Source: an uncultured Bacilli bacterium (GTDB taxonomy: Bacteria > Bacillota_I > Bacilli_A > RF39 > UBA660). From it: 15,929 nucleotides of DNA. A program made the translations under genes and the position numbers. Below, one piece after another: positions 6,125 to 14,064 of the stretch. The DNA lies in NCBI GenBank assembly GCA_947628495.1, contig CANRAC010000009.1, forward strand, positions 1 through 15,929. The letters run 5' to 3'. The number at the start of each line of letters is the position of its first letter. The stretch's first letter is position 1. Below the pieces are notes generated by a model. It was not told where the DNA came from. It saw only the letters and a program-made list of their open reading frames with translations, and made no database searches.

Positions 6125-7219
6125 TTAATCTTCACTAGCTGTTAAAGTAACTTTTACGGTATCTTCCTTATCATTTCTTTGATAAGTTACCTTAATTGTA
6201 TCACCGACATTATGTTTATATAAATTATAACGTAACTCCGCAATAGATGTAATCTCATCATCATCAAGTTTAGTTATAACATCTCCCTTATGAATTCCGG
6301 CTTTATCAGCAGCTGAACCATCCTGAACGCTAGCCACAACAACACCCTTAGTTTTATTATTTACATTAAAGCCATTGGCAAATAAAGCATAAATATCATT
6401 AGAATCAATCATTGTAATTCCTAAAAGAGGTCTAACTGTCTTTTCGCCACTAATAATTTTATCAGCATACTCTAAGGCATCCTCAATTGGAATAGCAAAG
6501 CCCATTCCTTCAACTCCTGAAGAAACTAATTTTAAAGAAGTAATACCGATAACTTCCCCATTAGAATTAGCTAACGGTCCCCCACTGTTTCCTGAATTTA
6601 TCGCAGCGTCTGTTTGAATAACTTTCATAATCCAATCATTAGCTGAGTTATTTGATAAACTTACCTCTACTAAGCGGTCTTTACCAGATAAAATACCTCT
6701 AGTTACAGTCCAAGAATACGCACTATCAAGGGGTGCACCTACAGCAAAGACAGTGTCGCCTAATTTTGTTTGCTCGCTGCTTCCTATTTCTGCAACACTA
6801 AGGATATCATTGGCCCCTACTTGTAAAACCCCAATATCCGCGTACTCATCGGAACCCACGATTTTAGTTTTAATTTGCTTACCATCGGTAAAAACAACAT
6901 ATACTTCATCACCATTATCTATAACATGGTTATTCGTCAAAATATAGGCATTATTACCTTCACTACGATAAACAAATCCCGTACCTGAAGATATTTTTTG
7001 TTGTTCTTTATATGTTTCAACAACAACTACTGAGTCATATATTTTATCAACAGCATCCGAAATACCATTTTCATTAACGGTTACTTCTTTTTCACTTTTT
7101 GTAATATTAGTTGTGGCATTAGGAAAATAGTGAAATAGCACATACATTCCTGCTGCTCCAACAAATAAAGCAATTATACTACAAACAATAATAACTAACT
7201 TTTCATTTTTCTTTTCCAT
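6125..7219 (-). CDS. htrA: Membrane-anchored HtrA/DegP-type serine protease with PDZ
   Basis: A 364-residue HtrA protease that degrades or refolds damaged proteins at the outer face of the membrane. Residues 8-30 form one membrane segment (V-I-I-V-C-S-I-I-A-L-F). The trypsin-like domain (about 50-255) has the full catalytic triad: His 98 in L-T-N-N-H-V-I-D, Asp 128 in Y-A-D-I-G-V-L-Q-V, and Ser 212 in N-S-G-N-S-G-G-P-L. A PDZ domain follows (about 285-360), starting G-V-V-V-A-S-V-Q-D-G-S-A-A and including A-G-I-H-K-G-D-V-I. The length is normal for the YyxA/HtrA type of Firmicutes. The ATG overlaps the stop of the Abi-like gene upstream in a TAATG, so the two should be translated from one message; that pairing is unusual (see findings). 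Confidence 0.92.
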   Translation of the reverse strand: MEKKNEKLVIIVCSIIALFVGAAGMYVLFHYFPNATTNITKSEKEVTVNENGISDAVDKIYDSVVVVETYKEQQKISSGTGFVYRSEGNNAYILTNNHVIDNGDEVYVVFTDGKQIKTKIVGSDEYADIGVLQVGANDILSVAEIGSSEQTKLGDTVFAVGAPLDSAYSWTVTRGILSGKDRLVEVSLSNNSANDWIMKVIQTDAAINSGNSGGPLANSNGEVIGITSLKLVSSGVEGMGFAIPIEDALEYADKIISGEKTVRPLLGITMIDSNDIYALFANGFNVNNKTKGVVVASVQDGSAADKAGIHKGDVITKLDDDEITSIAELRYNLYKHNVGDTIKVTYQRNDKEDTVKVTLTASED

Positions 7220-8151
7220 TAATCTAACCTCGCTATCTCTTTATAATTTTTAGGAAATCCAATCATATCTAAAACTTTATCAATATTTATGACATTTAAC
7301 TTACCTTCTAGAATATCAATTTCATATGATAGTTCATTTATCAACAAAGTAAATTCATCTTTTCTTAACATATATTTTAAAATAATAATTAGAGCAAATA
7401 AATCACCTTTGCCATATATATATTCACCATCCATCTTCGGAATTCCTAATAAATCATGATATTTACAATTATCTATAACTCTCTGAGTTTTATGATCATA
7501 TAAAATATCTTCATGGGCACATAAGTTACGATAATTAGCTAATATCGGTAAATACACTAATAAACATTCCGCATCAACATTAAATACTTTGGCAATATCT
7601 ACTTGATCCTCAGACTTTAAAATGGTATATAACTCACTAATAATACCAAATGATAATACTTTTACTACAATCCATAGAGGTATATACCCATAATTAGAGA
7701 TGTAATGCATAGTAGCAGAGTGCTGCCCGCCATTAACCCTAATTTGTCTTTTCATCTTTTTAATTAAATCATTTACCTGTTTTGATTTGGAAGATATATT
7801 TGTAAAGTTTTTCGGATTCAAATAATTCTTCTCTCGATATCCATATTTTCTAGACAGCTGATAAGAAAATACACTTTTTAAATTATTTTCAATAATAAGT
7901 AAATTTTTAAAAATAATATTTCTTACTTGACGATCGAAATTAAACATAGCATATAATTCTCGAAAATTAGTGTCTTTAATAAACATCCTATCTCGGGGCG
8001 TTTTTAAAAACAAATGACGATATCCACTTAAAAAGAAATAATTTTCTCTTAACAAAATATCTTTAGCAAAATCTACATCATCAATGACAAGTCCTTTATC
8101 TTTTAATATTTCTACTTGTTCATCAATTGTTTTAAATGATTTAACATTCAT
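7219..8151 (-). CDS. Abi_2/AbiD-AbiF-like abortive infection (HEPN) protein
   Basis: A 310-residue protein of the Abi_2 family (AbiD/AbiF of lactococci). The N-terminal F-K-T-I-D-E-Q-V-E-I-L-K-D-K-G-L and L-S-G-Y-R-H-L-F (near 41-48) are typical, and the C-terminal core carries N-Y-R-N-L-C-A-H-E-D-I-L-Y-D. That is the R-x4-H motif of HEPN ribonucleases, so RNA cleavage during phage infection is the likely activity; this is inferred from the family. I start at ATG 8151, three bases after the ribosome binding site GGTGAGG; a GTG at 8160 lies inside that site. It is followed without a gap by the HtrA-like protease gene. Abi genes are often single and mobile; here it lies in an operon with a housekeeping-type protease. 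Confidence 0.85.
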   Translation of the reverse strand: MNVKSFKTIDEQVEILKDKGLVIDDVDFAKDILLRENYFFLSGYRHLFLKTPRDRMFIKDTNFRELYAMFNFDRQVRNIIFKNLLIIENNLKSVFSYQLSRKYGYREKNYLNPKNFTNISSKSKQVNDLIKKMKRQIRVNGGQHSATMHYISNYGYIPLWIVVKVLSFGIISELYTILKSEDQVDIAKVFNVDAECLLVYLPILANYRNLCAHEDILYDHKTQRVIDNCKYHDLLGIPKMDGEYIYGKGDLFALIIILKYMLRKDEFTLLINELSYEIDILEGKLNVINIDKVLDMIGFPKNYKEIARLD

Positions 8152-8170
8152 AGACCTCACCTATTTTATG

Positions 8171-8178
8171 ATTATACC
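8171..8178 (-). promoter_or_regulatory. Extended -10 promoter of the Abi-HtrA operon
   Basis: The minus strand has TGGTATAAT with the -10 hexamer at 8176-8171. No clear -35 is found 17 bases upstream. It lies 19 bases from the start codon of the Abi-like gene, which leaves room for the ribosome binding site. Confidence 0.5.
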
Positions 8179-8250
8179 ACAAAATACACTTATATGATAT
8201 AATTTTTAAGTGATATAATTGTATGATTTTTGTGAAGAAAGGGTGAATTT

Positions 8251-9195
8251 ATGCCAGCTTTTTATACCCATAGATATTTTGCCCAACAAGTATATGCCCA
8301 ATTCAGCCCAAATTTAAAAAAGGCCCTAGATTATGATTACTTTCTTTTGTTTGCTCAAAGTTTTGACATACTTTTTTACAACTATGGCCAAAATAAATGG
8401 CTTTCCCAATTAGGGCACCAAGCTCATCAAAAAAATACGCAAGCTTTTTTTCTTAACACTTTAAATTATATCCAAAATAGCCAAGATAAAGATAATCAAA
8501 AGTATTTTTTAAGTTTCTTCTATGGTAGTCTTACACACTATATATTAGATGCAACTTTCCATCCTTATATATTTTATAAAACAGGTCTTTTTAAACCAAA
8601 AGAAAAAGCAACTTACAAATATAAAGGAAAACATACTTACTTAGAAATGGAAATTGATAAATATTTATACGATAAGAATCATGATATTCCCTTTTTTAAA
8701 GCCAAGTTATATAAAATATATGATAACATCAAACCTAATGAAGCTTTAACTGAGTTGATTAGCGAAATATTTTCAAAAACATTTTATAAAGACAATATTG
8801 GTATGTTTTATTTCCAATCATTAAAGAAGTGGCGTTTTATTCATAAGTATTTTAAATATGATCGATTTGGTCTTAAAAAATTTATTTATAAGTTAATTGA
8901 CAGCTTACCTTTATCTATAAAACTCCAAAATTATTCTCTCCATCTTGCTAAAATAAATATGGATGACTTAAATCTACAACATGAAAAATGGTTAAATCCG
9001 GCAGATAAAAATATTAAAAGTACACAAAGCGTTGATGATCTTACGGAAACAGCTATTCACAAGTATTTGGAAATAATTAAAAACTTAAATAAAATTACTA
9101 ATTTAAGAACAGCAGAATTTCCAATCCCTAACATTTCGTATTACAGTGGCTTAGATTTAAATGAAAAAAAGAAGCTTCAATACTTTGAAAACTAA
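8251..9195 (+). CDS. Zinc-dependent phospholipase C family protein
   Basis: A 314-residue protein of the bacterial zinc-dependent phospholipase C/S1-P1-like family (PF00882). Metal ligands expected for three zinc ions are visible: the N-terminal F-Y-T-H-R-Y-F (His 7), Q-S-F-D-I-L (Asp 39), L-G-H-Q-A-H-Q (His 56), G-S-L-T-H-Y-I-L-D-A-T-F-H-P (His 96, Asp 100, His 104), and K-H-T-Y-L-E-M-E-I-D (His 128, Glu 132). It lacks a signal peptide, unlike secreted clostridial phospholipases, so it may act in the cytosol or on the inner leaflet. Many such signal-less proteins exist in Firmicutes and their substrate is untested. Its start ATG 8251 follows AAAGGGTGA. It is followed after 12 bases by the carboxypeptidase gene, so the two probably form one operon. 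Confidence 0.82.
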   Translation: MPAFYTHRYFAQQVYAQFSPNLKKALDYDYFLLFAQSFDILFYNYGQNKWLSQLGHQAHQKNTQAFFLNTLNYIQNSQDKDNQKYFLSFFYGSLTHYILDATFHPYIFYKTGLFKPKEKATYKYKGKHTYLEMEIDKYLYDKNHDIPFFKAKLYKIYDNIKPNEALTELISEIFSKTFYKDNIGMFYFQSLKKWRFIHKYFKYDRFGLKKFIYKLIDSLPLSIKLQNYSLHLAKINMDDLNLQHEKWLNPADKNIKSTQSVDDLTETAIHKYLEIIKNLNKITNLRTAEFPIPNISYYSGLDLNEKKKLQYFEN

Positions 9196-9207
9196 AGGAC
9201 TGATTTC

Positions 9208-10401
9208 ATGAAAAAAATATTTTTTACTTTTATTTTATGTTTTTTATTAATTACAACATCTAAAGCTCTAGAAATAAATAGCAAATATGCGGTCTTATAT
9301 AATTTAAATGATACTAGTATTGTTTATGAACTTAATAAAGATGAAAAGACTTCTATAGCTAGTCTTACTAAAATAATGACTACGATTGTCGCTCTGGAAA
9401 ATATTTCGGATTATAACGCCAAAGTTTCCATAACAAAGGAAATGCTTAATGGGTTAGAAGAACAGGGTGCCGCAACTATCGGTATAAAAGAAGGACAAAT
9501 ATTAACTTATAATGATTTATTATATGGCGTTTTATTAGCTAGTGGGGCGGATGCGGCTAGGGCTCTTGCGATATCCATTTCGCAAAGTGAAGAGGATTTT
9601 GTGCAAAAAATGAATGAAAAAGCTCTTAATTTAGGTCTTAAAAACACTCACTTTACCGGAACAGTCGGTTTAGATGACGAAAATCATTACTCAACTGTGA
9701 GCGATGTGGCCAAAATACTAATGTATGCTTTAAAAAATCCTAAATTTAAAGAAATTTTTACAACTGATAGTTACACTTTTAGTGATAACACTTTTACAGT
9801 TAAAAGTACAATGCGTCAGACAGGCAAAGCATATCATTTAGATACCAAAAATATTTTAGGTGGTAAAACTGGATTTACATCTCAAGCGGGACGTTGTCTT
9901 GCTACCATAGCCTACGATAAGCAAAATGATATAAATTATTTATTAGTAACAACTAATGCCTCTAAAGTTCCCGATCATCTTTATGATGCTTTAAATATTT
10001 ATGATTATTATTTTAATAATTATAAGTTTCAAACGCTAATTGATACTAATGATATTTTAGTAACTTTAAAAACTAAATATAGTAAAACCAAAGAAATACA
10101 AATTAAATCTCCCGAGAAAATCACCAAATACTTAAACAATAATTACTCTAAAGATGATCTTCAAATTGTTTATCAAGGCGAAAAGATTATTACCCCGACA
10201 ATGGCAAAAGGTACCCAACTAGGCACCGTAAACATAAAATACAAAGATGAAATAATTAAAAAATTACCCGTTACCTTGCCAAAGAAAATTAAATATTCTT
10301 TTCTCGGCTTTTTAATGGCCTATAAATTTATTATTATCCTAGCTATTATAATTATTATCTTTATTATTATTTGGCATAAGAAGAAAGTAAAAATTAAATA
10401 G
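9208..10401 (+). CDS. D-alanyl-D-alanine carboxypeptidase (penicillin-binding, DacA/F type)
   Basis: A 397-residue cell wall enzyme that removes the terminal D-Ala from peptidoglycan stem peptides. It has a signal peptide (about 1-20, F-F-T-F-I-L-C-F-L-L-I-T-T). Active-site motifs in order: S-L-T-K (Ser 52, Lys 55), S-G-A-D (112-115; the family usually has S-G-N-D or S-G-A-D), and K-T-G (220-222) in G-G-K-T-G-F-T-S-Q-A-G. A C-terminal membrane segment (about 364-390) ends in K-K-K-V-K-I-K, which anchors the enzyme to the membrane instead of the usual amphipathic helix. The ATG follows A-A-A-G-G-A at eight bases. Its last 8 bases overlap the converging amidase gene. Confidence 0.9.
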   Translation: MKKIFFTFILCFLLITTSKALEINSKYAVLYNLNDTSIVYELNKDEKTSIASLTKIMTTIVALENISDYNAKVSITKEMLNGLEEQGAATIGIKEGQILTYNDLLYGVLLASGADAARALAISISQSEEDFVQKMNEKALNLGLKNTHFTGTVGLDDENHYSTVSDVAKILMYALKNPKFKEIFTTDSYTFSDNTFTVKSTMRQTGKAYHLDTKNILGGKTGFTSQAGRCLATIAYDKQNDINYLLVTTNASKVPDHLYDALNIYDYYFNNYKFQTLIDTNDILVTLKTKYSKTKEIQIKSPEKITKYLNNNYSKDDLQIVYQGEKIITPTMAKGTQLGTVNIKYKDEIIKKLPVTLPKKIKYSFLGFLMAYKFIIILAIIIIIFIIIWHKKKVKIK

Positions 10402-11050
10402 CCATAGCAATTGCTTTCGCAATATATTTGGCTAATTCTTTTTGATAAGAGGCTTGCGTCAATTTTTCTCGTTCCGCAAAATTTGATAAGAAACCACATT
10501 CAATTAATACCCCACTAATATTCAATTTATCATACATATATGTTTGAGTAGGAATTTCTTTAATAGTTCGATTAGTCTTTAAATTTTTATTTAATTCATT
10601 TTGAATTATCGTAGCTATTTCTTTATTATTTTCTTTCTTTTTATTATAAAAAACTTGGGGCCCATAATATTTTGTTTGGGGTAGATAATTTAGATGAATC
10701 GAGACATACATATTGGCATAAGAACTATTAATAATTTTAATCCGATTATCAAAATCACTTTTCTTTCTTCGTGTAGCATTTGGTTTACTTAAATCATAAT
10801 CGCCATTCCTAGTTAAAATAACACTAGCACCCTTTTTAATCAGCTCTTTTTCCAACGCTAAAGAAATCTTTAAATTAATATCTTTTTCATAAATGTCACC
10901 AGCCATAGTGCCGGGATCTTTACCCCCATGACCAACATCAATTACAATTGTTTTGCCCGCTAAGGGCAAAGAAGCTTTAGTTAAAGGAAAAGAAAAAAGA
11001 ACAGTTAAAACACAAAAAACAACAATTGTTTTTAAATAGTATTTTTTCAT
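10394..11050 (-). CDS. N-acetylmuramoyl-L-alanine amidase, CwlD-like
   Basis: A 218-residue Amidase_3 enzyme that hydrolyses the bond between N-acetylmuramic acid and L-Ala. A signal peptide or anchor covers residues 1-26 (V-F-C-V-L-T-V-L-F-S-F-P). The zinc ligands and catalytic residues are complete: His 41 in D-V-G-H-G-G-K-D-P-G, Glu 55 in Y-E-K-D-I-N-L, His 119 in V-S-I-H-L-N, and catalytic Glu 184 in L-I-E-C-G-F-L-S-N. The length and single-domain build fit CwlD, which in spore formers acts on cortex peptidoglycan; spore formation cannot be inferred from this gene. It converges with the carboxypeptidase gene and overlaps it by 8 bases; no terminator lies between the two genes. Confidence 0.9.
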   Translation of the reverse strand: MKKYYLKTIVVFCVLTVLFSFPLTKASLPLAGKTIVIDVGHGGKDPGTMAGDIYEKDINLKISLALEKELIKKGASVILTRNGDYDLSKPNATRRKKSDFDNRIKIINSSYANMYVSIHLNYLPQTKYYGPQVFYNKKKENNKEIATIIQNELNKNLKTNRTIKEIPTQTYMYDKLNISGVLIECGFLSNFAEREKLTQASYQKELAKYIAKAIAMAI

Positions 11051-11085
11051 ACTATCATTTTATGTTTTCCTATTCTCAAATATGC

Positions 11086-11526
11086 TTATTCAAAGTTTTT
11101 TTTACGAGTTAATTCAATATCTAATTTTTGAATTTCCATAAATACTTTTTTTATTTCTTTATTTATATTTTCTTGCTCTTTTGGAGAAATATCTTTTAAG
11201 ATATCTTCTAATGATTTTTGATAATTCCTTTTATTTTGTTTATTTAATTCATGCCAATTGATATTTTGAAAATATTTGCTAATTTCCCGATTTAAAGAAA
11301 TCTTGCCTTGTAACATCAATACAGCAATTATCGGATAGCCAGGATAACCTTGCCAATAGGTGGAATTATCATTAGAATAATATATATTATCTTGCCATTT
11401 AATTAAATATTCTTTTTCATTATTACTAGATTTAACTATAGCATGATTGGTAAACATTTCTATTCTTCCATCTTCTATGGCAGTATAAGCTTCGGGTATT
11501 TTTTCCATGGGCGGCAGCTTTAACAT
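11086..11526 (-). CDS. Conserved-looking hypothetical protein
   Basis: A 146-residue soluble protein with no signal peptide and no family I recognise. The N-terminal half is rich in aromatic residues (I-Y-Y-S-N-D-N-S-T-Y-W-Q-G-Y-P-G-Y-P, about 48-65), and the C-terminal half is a charged, probably coiled-coil helix (about 95-146). It has a strong ribosome binding site (AAAGGAG) at seven bases and coding-like sequence. It follows rpsI directly, separated only by a terminator hairpin that ends some 25 bases upstream of its start; no promoter is visible between them, so it may be read through from rplM-rpsI. Confidence 0.7.
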   Translation of the reverse strand: MLKLPPMEKIPEAYTAIEDGRIEMFTNHAIVKSSNNEKEYLIKWQDNIYYSNDNSTYWQGYPGYPIIAVLMLQGKISLNREISKYFQNINWHELNKQNKRNYQKSLEDILKDISPKEQENINKEIKKVFMEIQKLDIELTRKKNFE

Positions 11527-11550
11527 ACAAATCTCCTTTTATTTCCTTTT

Positions 11551-11577
11551 AAAAAAATCCGAATAAATCGGACTTTT
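11551..11577 (-). terminator. Terminator after rpsI
   Basis: Minus strand AAAAGTCCGA, loop, TCGGATTTTTTT: the core TCCGA/TCGGA stem (11558-11572) extended by A-T pairs and one G-T pair, with a T run to 11551. It lies 10 bases after the rpsI stop. Confidence 0.8.
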
Positions 11578-11586
11578 AAACATAAA

Positions 11587-12000
11587 TTAACGTTTACTAA
11601 ATTGTGGTGCACGACGAGCTTTTTTAAGACCATATTTTTTACGTTCTTTAACTCGAGGATCACGTGTAACAAAACCAGCAGTTTTTAAAATTTTACGATA
11701 AGAAGTTTCACTTGTTGGATCACTATCTTTATCAAATTCTAATAAAGCTCTTGTAATTCCTAATCGAATAGCACCAGTTTGACCAGAGAACCCTCCGCCT
11801 TTAACTGTAACTTCAATATCAAATTTATCTTCATTATTAGTAGCAGTAAGTGGTTGCTTTAAGTCCATTACTAAGACAGCGTATGGCATATATTCGTTTA
11901 CATCTACACCATTAACCGTAATTTTACCTTTACCAGCTGTCATTCTAACCTGCGCAACACTACGTTTTCTTCTACCAGTTGCACTCCATACTTGTTTCAC
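11587..12000 (-). CDS. rpsI: 30S ribosomal protein S9
   Basis: 137 residues, the normal size for bacterial S9. Diagnostic segments are the N-terminal V-W-S-A-T-G-R-R-K-R-S-V-A-Q-V, the G-G-G-F-S-G-Q-T-G-A-I-R-L-G-I loop, and the C-terminal tail ending A-P-Q-F-S-K-R, whose last arginine reaches the decoding site. The start is GTG (12000-11998) with ribosome binding site GGAGGG six bases upstream. It is 12 bases downstream of rplM, the universal pairing. Confidence 0.97.
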   Translation of the reverse strand: MKQVWSATGRRKRSVAQVRMTAGKGKITVNGVDVNEYMPYAVLVMDLKQPLTATNNEDKFDIEVTVKGGGFSGQTGAIRLGITRALLEFDKDSDPTSETSYRKILKTAGFVTRDPRVKERKKYGLKKARRAPQFSKR

Positions 12001-12012
12001 TATTTACCCTCC

Positions 12013-12444
12013 TTAATCAACTTTCATTTCTATTGGTTTTTGAGCTTGTTGATTATGTTCGCTACCTGCATAAACAAATAATTTTTTATACATTGCACGT
12101 CCTAATCTTCCTTTGGGAAGCATTCCTTTAATAGCTCTTTCCATCATTTCTTCTGGATATTTTTCAATCATTGTTTTAGCATTTCTTTCTCTTAATCCTC
12201 CTGGATAACCAGAGTGATTATAATACATTTTATCATTTAACTTATTACCAGTTAAATTAACTTTAGCAGCATTAACAATAATTACATAATCACCACAATC
12301 AATATGAGGAGTAAATGTTGGTTTATGTTTTCCTCTTAAAATGTGAGCAGCTTTCGTAGCTACACGTCCTAAATTTTTTCCTTCTGCGTCAATAACGTAC
12401 CAAATACGCTCCACAGTTTCCTTTTTTTGCATAAATGTCTTCAT
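12013..12444 (-). CDS. rplM: 50S ribosomal protein L13
   Basis: 143 residues, typical for L13. Key segments are W-Y-V-I-D-A-E-G-K-N-L-G-R-V-A-T, the H-I-D-C-G-D-Y-V-I-I-V-N-A loop, and the Y-Y-N-H-S-G-Y-P-G-G and G-M-L-P-K-G-R-L-G-R-A stretches. It is first in the rplM-rpsI operon, with its own promoter and a structured leader; the ATG follows the ribosome binding site AAAGGA. Confidence 0.97.
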   Translation of the reverse strand: MKTFMQKKETVERIWYVIDAEGKNLGRVATKAAHILRGKHKPTFTPHIDCGDYVIIVNAAKVNLTGNKLNDKMYYNHSGYPGGLRERNAKTMIEKYPEEMMERAIKGMLPKGRLGRAMYKKLFVYAGSEHNQQAQKPIEMKVD

Positions 12445-12459
12445 AATTTTTTCCTTTCA

Positions 12460-12505
12460 TTATTCGTTACTTTTCGCTTTCCCAAGGCTTAAAATAACCG
12501 AATAA
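12460..12505 (-). promoter_or_regulatory. L13-leader-like RNA hairpin
   Basis: The leader of rplM folds into a long stem: TTATTCG-G-TTA (12505-12495) pairs with TAACGAATAA (12469-12460), with one bulged G, closing over an inner AAGCCTTGGGAAAGC stretch. In Bacilli, L13 leader RNAs in this position bind L13 and lower its expression; similar function is inferred from position and stem, not from a sequence match. Confidence 0.5.
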
Positions 12506-12524
12506 ATAAAATGTACCATTTAAA

Positions 12525-12553
12525 ATTATATGAAAAAGTCCTCCCTTTGTCAA
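12525..12553 (-). promoter_or_regulatory. Strong promoter of rplM-rpsI
   Basis: Minus strand -35 TTGACA (12553-12548), exactly 17 bases, -10 TATAAT (12530-12525): both consensus hexamers are perfect. Transcription should start near 12518 and produce a leader of about 70 bases. This is the best promoter in the window. The 172 bases between truA and rplM hold this promoter and the leader. Confidence 0.92.
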
Positions 12554-12616
12554 ACAAATTTTAACCTTTTTCTTTAAATTTTACTAATTTAAATATATTC
12601 TAGATTTTTCTTTTTA

Positions 12617-13336
12617 TTAATATTCTATTTTAACTAAATATAACCCCTCTGGCAAAGCCACCGAAAATCGTTGCTTGCTTTCTTTATTCAAGGCTTTTTC
12701 AATTTCTTCTTGGGAAACTTTGCCTCGTCCTACATCTAATAGAGCTCCCACTAAACTTCTAACCATATAACGATAAAAACTTTTCCCCTCAAATCCGATA
12801 GTTAAACAATCTTGCTCTTTTTTAAAATAAATTTTATAAATAATAGCTTCATAATTATCTCGGGTGCCACTGACAAAGTTTTCAAAATCATGAACTCCTA
12901 AAAACATTTTGCTAACCTTCTCCATTAAAGCAATATCTAATTTATAGGGTACTTGCAGATAATAATCTTTTTTTAAAGGATCGTATTCTCCTAAATTGAT
13001 TTTATATTCATATCTTTTTTTCTTGACACTAAACCGAGCATGAAAATTATCATCGACTTCTTTAACTTCACTAATATATACATATTCATCGATTAAGCTA
13101 TTAATAGCTTCTTTTAAATCTAACTTAGGTAACTTCTTGGTTGTATCAAAATGAGCCATTTGCCCATAAGCATGCACGCCTTTATCTGTCCTGCCCGCAC
13201 CTTTAATGACAACTTTCTCGTTATATATTTTGGCTAAAGCTTCTTCAATTTCTTTCTGCACAGTAGGCAAATCATTTAATCTTTGAAATCCATAAAATTT
13301 TGAACCATCATATTTTATTTTTAATAAATAACGCAT
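12617..13336 (-). CDS. truA: tRNA pseudouridine(38-40) synthase TruA
   Basis: A 239-residue enzyme converting U38-U40 of the tRNA anticodon stem to pseudouridine. The catalytic Asp 51 lies in G-A-G-R-T-D-K-G-V-H-A, the signature of TruA; the N-terminal Y-D-G-S-K-F-Y-G-F-Q-R and the later F-Y-R-Y-M-V-R-S-L-V-G-A also match. Its ATG overlaps the stop of the EcfT-like gene (TAATG), and its ribosome binding site AAAGGTGA lies within that gene, so the two are coupled. The order with EcfT upstream and rplM-rpsI downstream is the conserved firmicute arrangement. Confidence 0.97.
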   Translation of the reverse strand: MRYLLKIKYDGSKFYGFQRLNDLPTVQKEIEEALAKIYNEKVVIKGAGRTDKGVHAYGQMAHFDTTKKLPKLDLKEAINSLIDEYVYISEVKEVDDNFHARFSVKKKRYEYKINLGEYDPLKKDYYLQVPYKLDIALMEKVSKMFLGVHDFENFVSGTRDNYEAIIYKIYFKKEQDCLTIGFEGKSFYRYMVRSLVGALLDVGRGKVSQEEIEKALNKESKQRFSVALPEGLYLVKIEY

Positions 13337-14064
13337 TAAATCACCTTTATAATATACATAAATATTAACAACCCAAACATTAACAAATATATTATATCAG
13401 TTATTTGCAAATGAGCCATATAATTATCAACATTAAAAGCATTTTTGCGCATAACTTCTTTTCTTTTTTGTTGAAACCTTTTAACTCTTTTTAAAACTTC
13501 TGGAACCAAGTTAATATGGGTTATAAAACGGCCGATAATATTTTGATGGCGAATATTTTCTCCTTTTATTTCTCGAGCCTCAATAATTTTTTCTTCTTCT
13601 ATTTCATAATCTTTTCGAAAATATACTAAATTATAAATTTTAATAAATAAATTACTTTTATTAATCCCAAAGATATTTAGATATTTAACCATATCATAAA
13701 TGCCCATAGCTAAATCAAAAGGAAACGTTGTATAAATAATTAAGCAATATAAACACACGGCTAATATAAAAGGTAAAACAATTAATAAACTTTGAAGAAA
13801 AGTAAATCTAAAACTAGCTAGAATTATAAACATAGCAATGATAATTAATTTAGTTTGCAAGACATTTCTTATATAATATTTTAAAGGAATACGCGAAGAT
13901 ATAATTAAATAGAAAGCCAATATACAATTTGCTAAAACTATATAATCTAAATTAAATGGCAAATAAGAAATAACTACAAATAATATTAAATATAAAATTT
14001 TCACGGTCGGATTAGCTTTATGCATTGAAGAGTTTATATCAATGTATTCTAACTTCTGTTTCAT
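13336..14064 (-). CDS. EcfT-like transmembrane protein with degenerate coupling motifs
   Basis: A 242-residue membrane protein in the place of EcfT, the energy-coupling scaffold of vitamin transporters. The N-terminal N-P-T-V-K-I-L is the family's start. Hydrophobic segments lie near 22-36, 40-56, 72-112 and 223-241. In EcfT two cytosolic helices carry Ala-Arg-Gly motifs that touch the two ATPases. Here the first reads I-E-A-R-E-I-K-G (163-165, Gly replaced by Glu) and the second E-V-M-R-K-N-A-F where E-A-R-G-Y is expected (206-208). Thus neither motif is intact. The overlaps at both ends (ATGA with the ATPase-like gene, TAATG with truA) are kept, so the gene is not simply decaying. Confidence 0.8.
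   Translation of the reverse strand: MKQKLEYIDINSSMHKANPTVKILYLILFVVISYLPFNLDYIVLANCILAFYLIISSRIPLKYYIRNVLQTKLIIIAMFIILASFRFTFLQSLLIVLPFILAVCLYCLIIYTTFPFDLAMGIYDMVKYLNIFGINKSNLFIKIYNLVYFRKDYEIEEEKIIEAREIKGENIRHQNIIGRFITHINLVPEVLKRVKRFQQKRKEVMRKNAFNVDNYMAHLQITDIIYLLMFGLLIFMYIIKVI

Noticed and set aside
6753..6947. Open frame of 64 codons on the plus strand
   Set aside because: Antisense to the protease domain of the HtrA-like gene; a shadow of that coding sequence.
8195..8220. TGATATAATT repeated twice, 16 bases apart, as an operator
   Set aside because: The copies look like AT-rich -10 elements for the plus-strand genes. No inverted symmetry or further copies support an operator.
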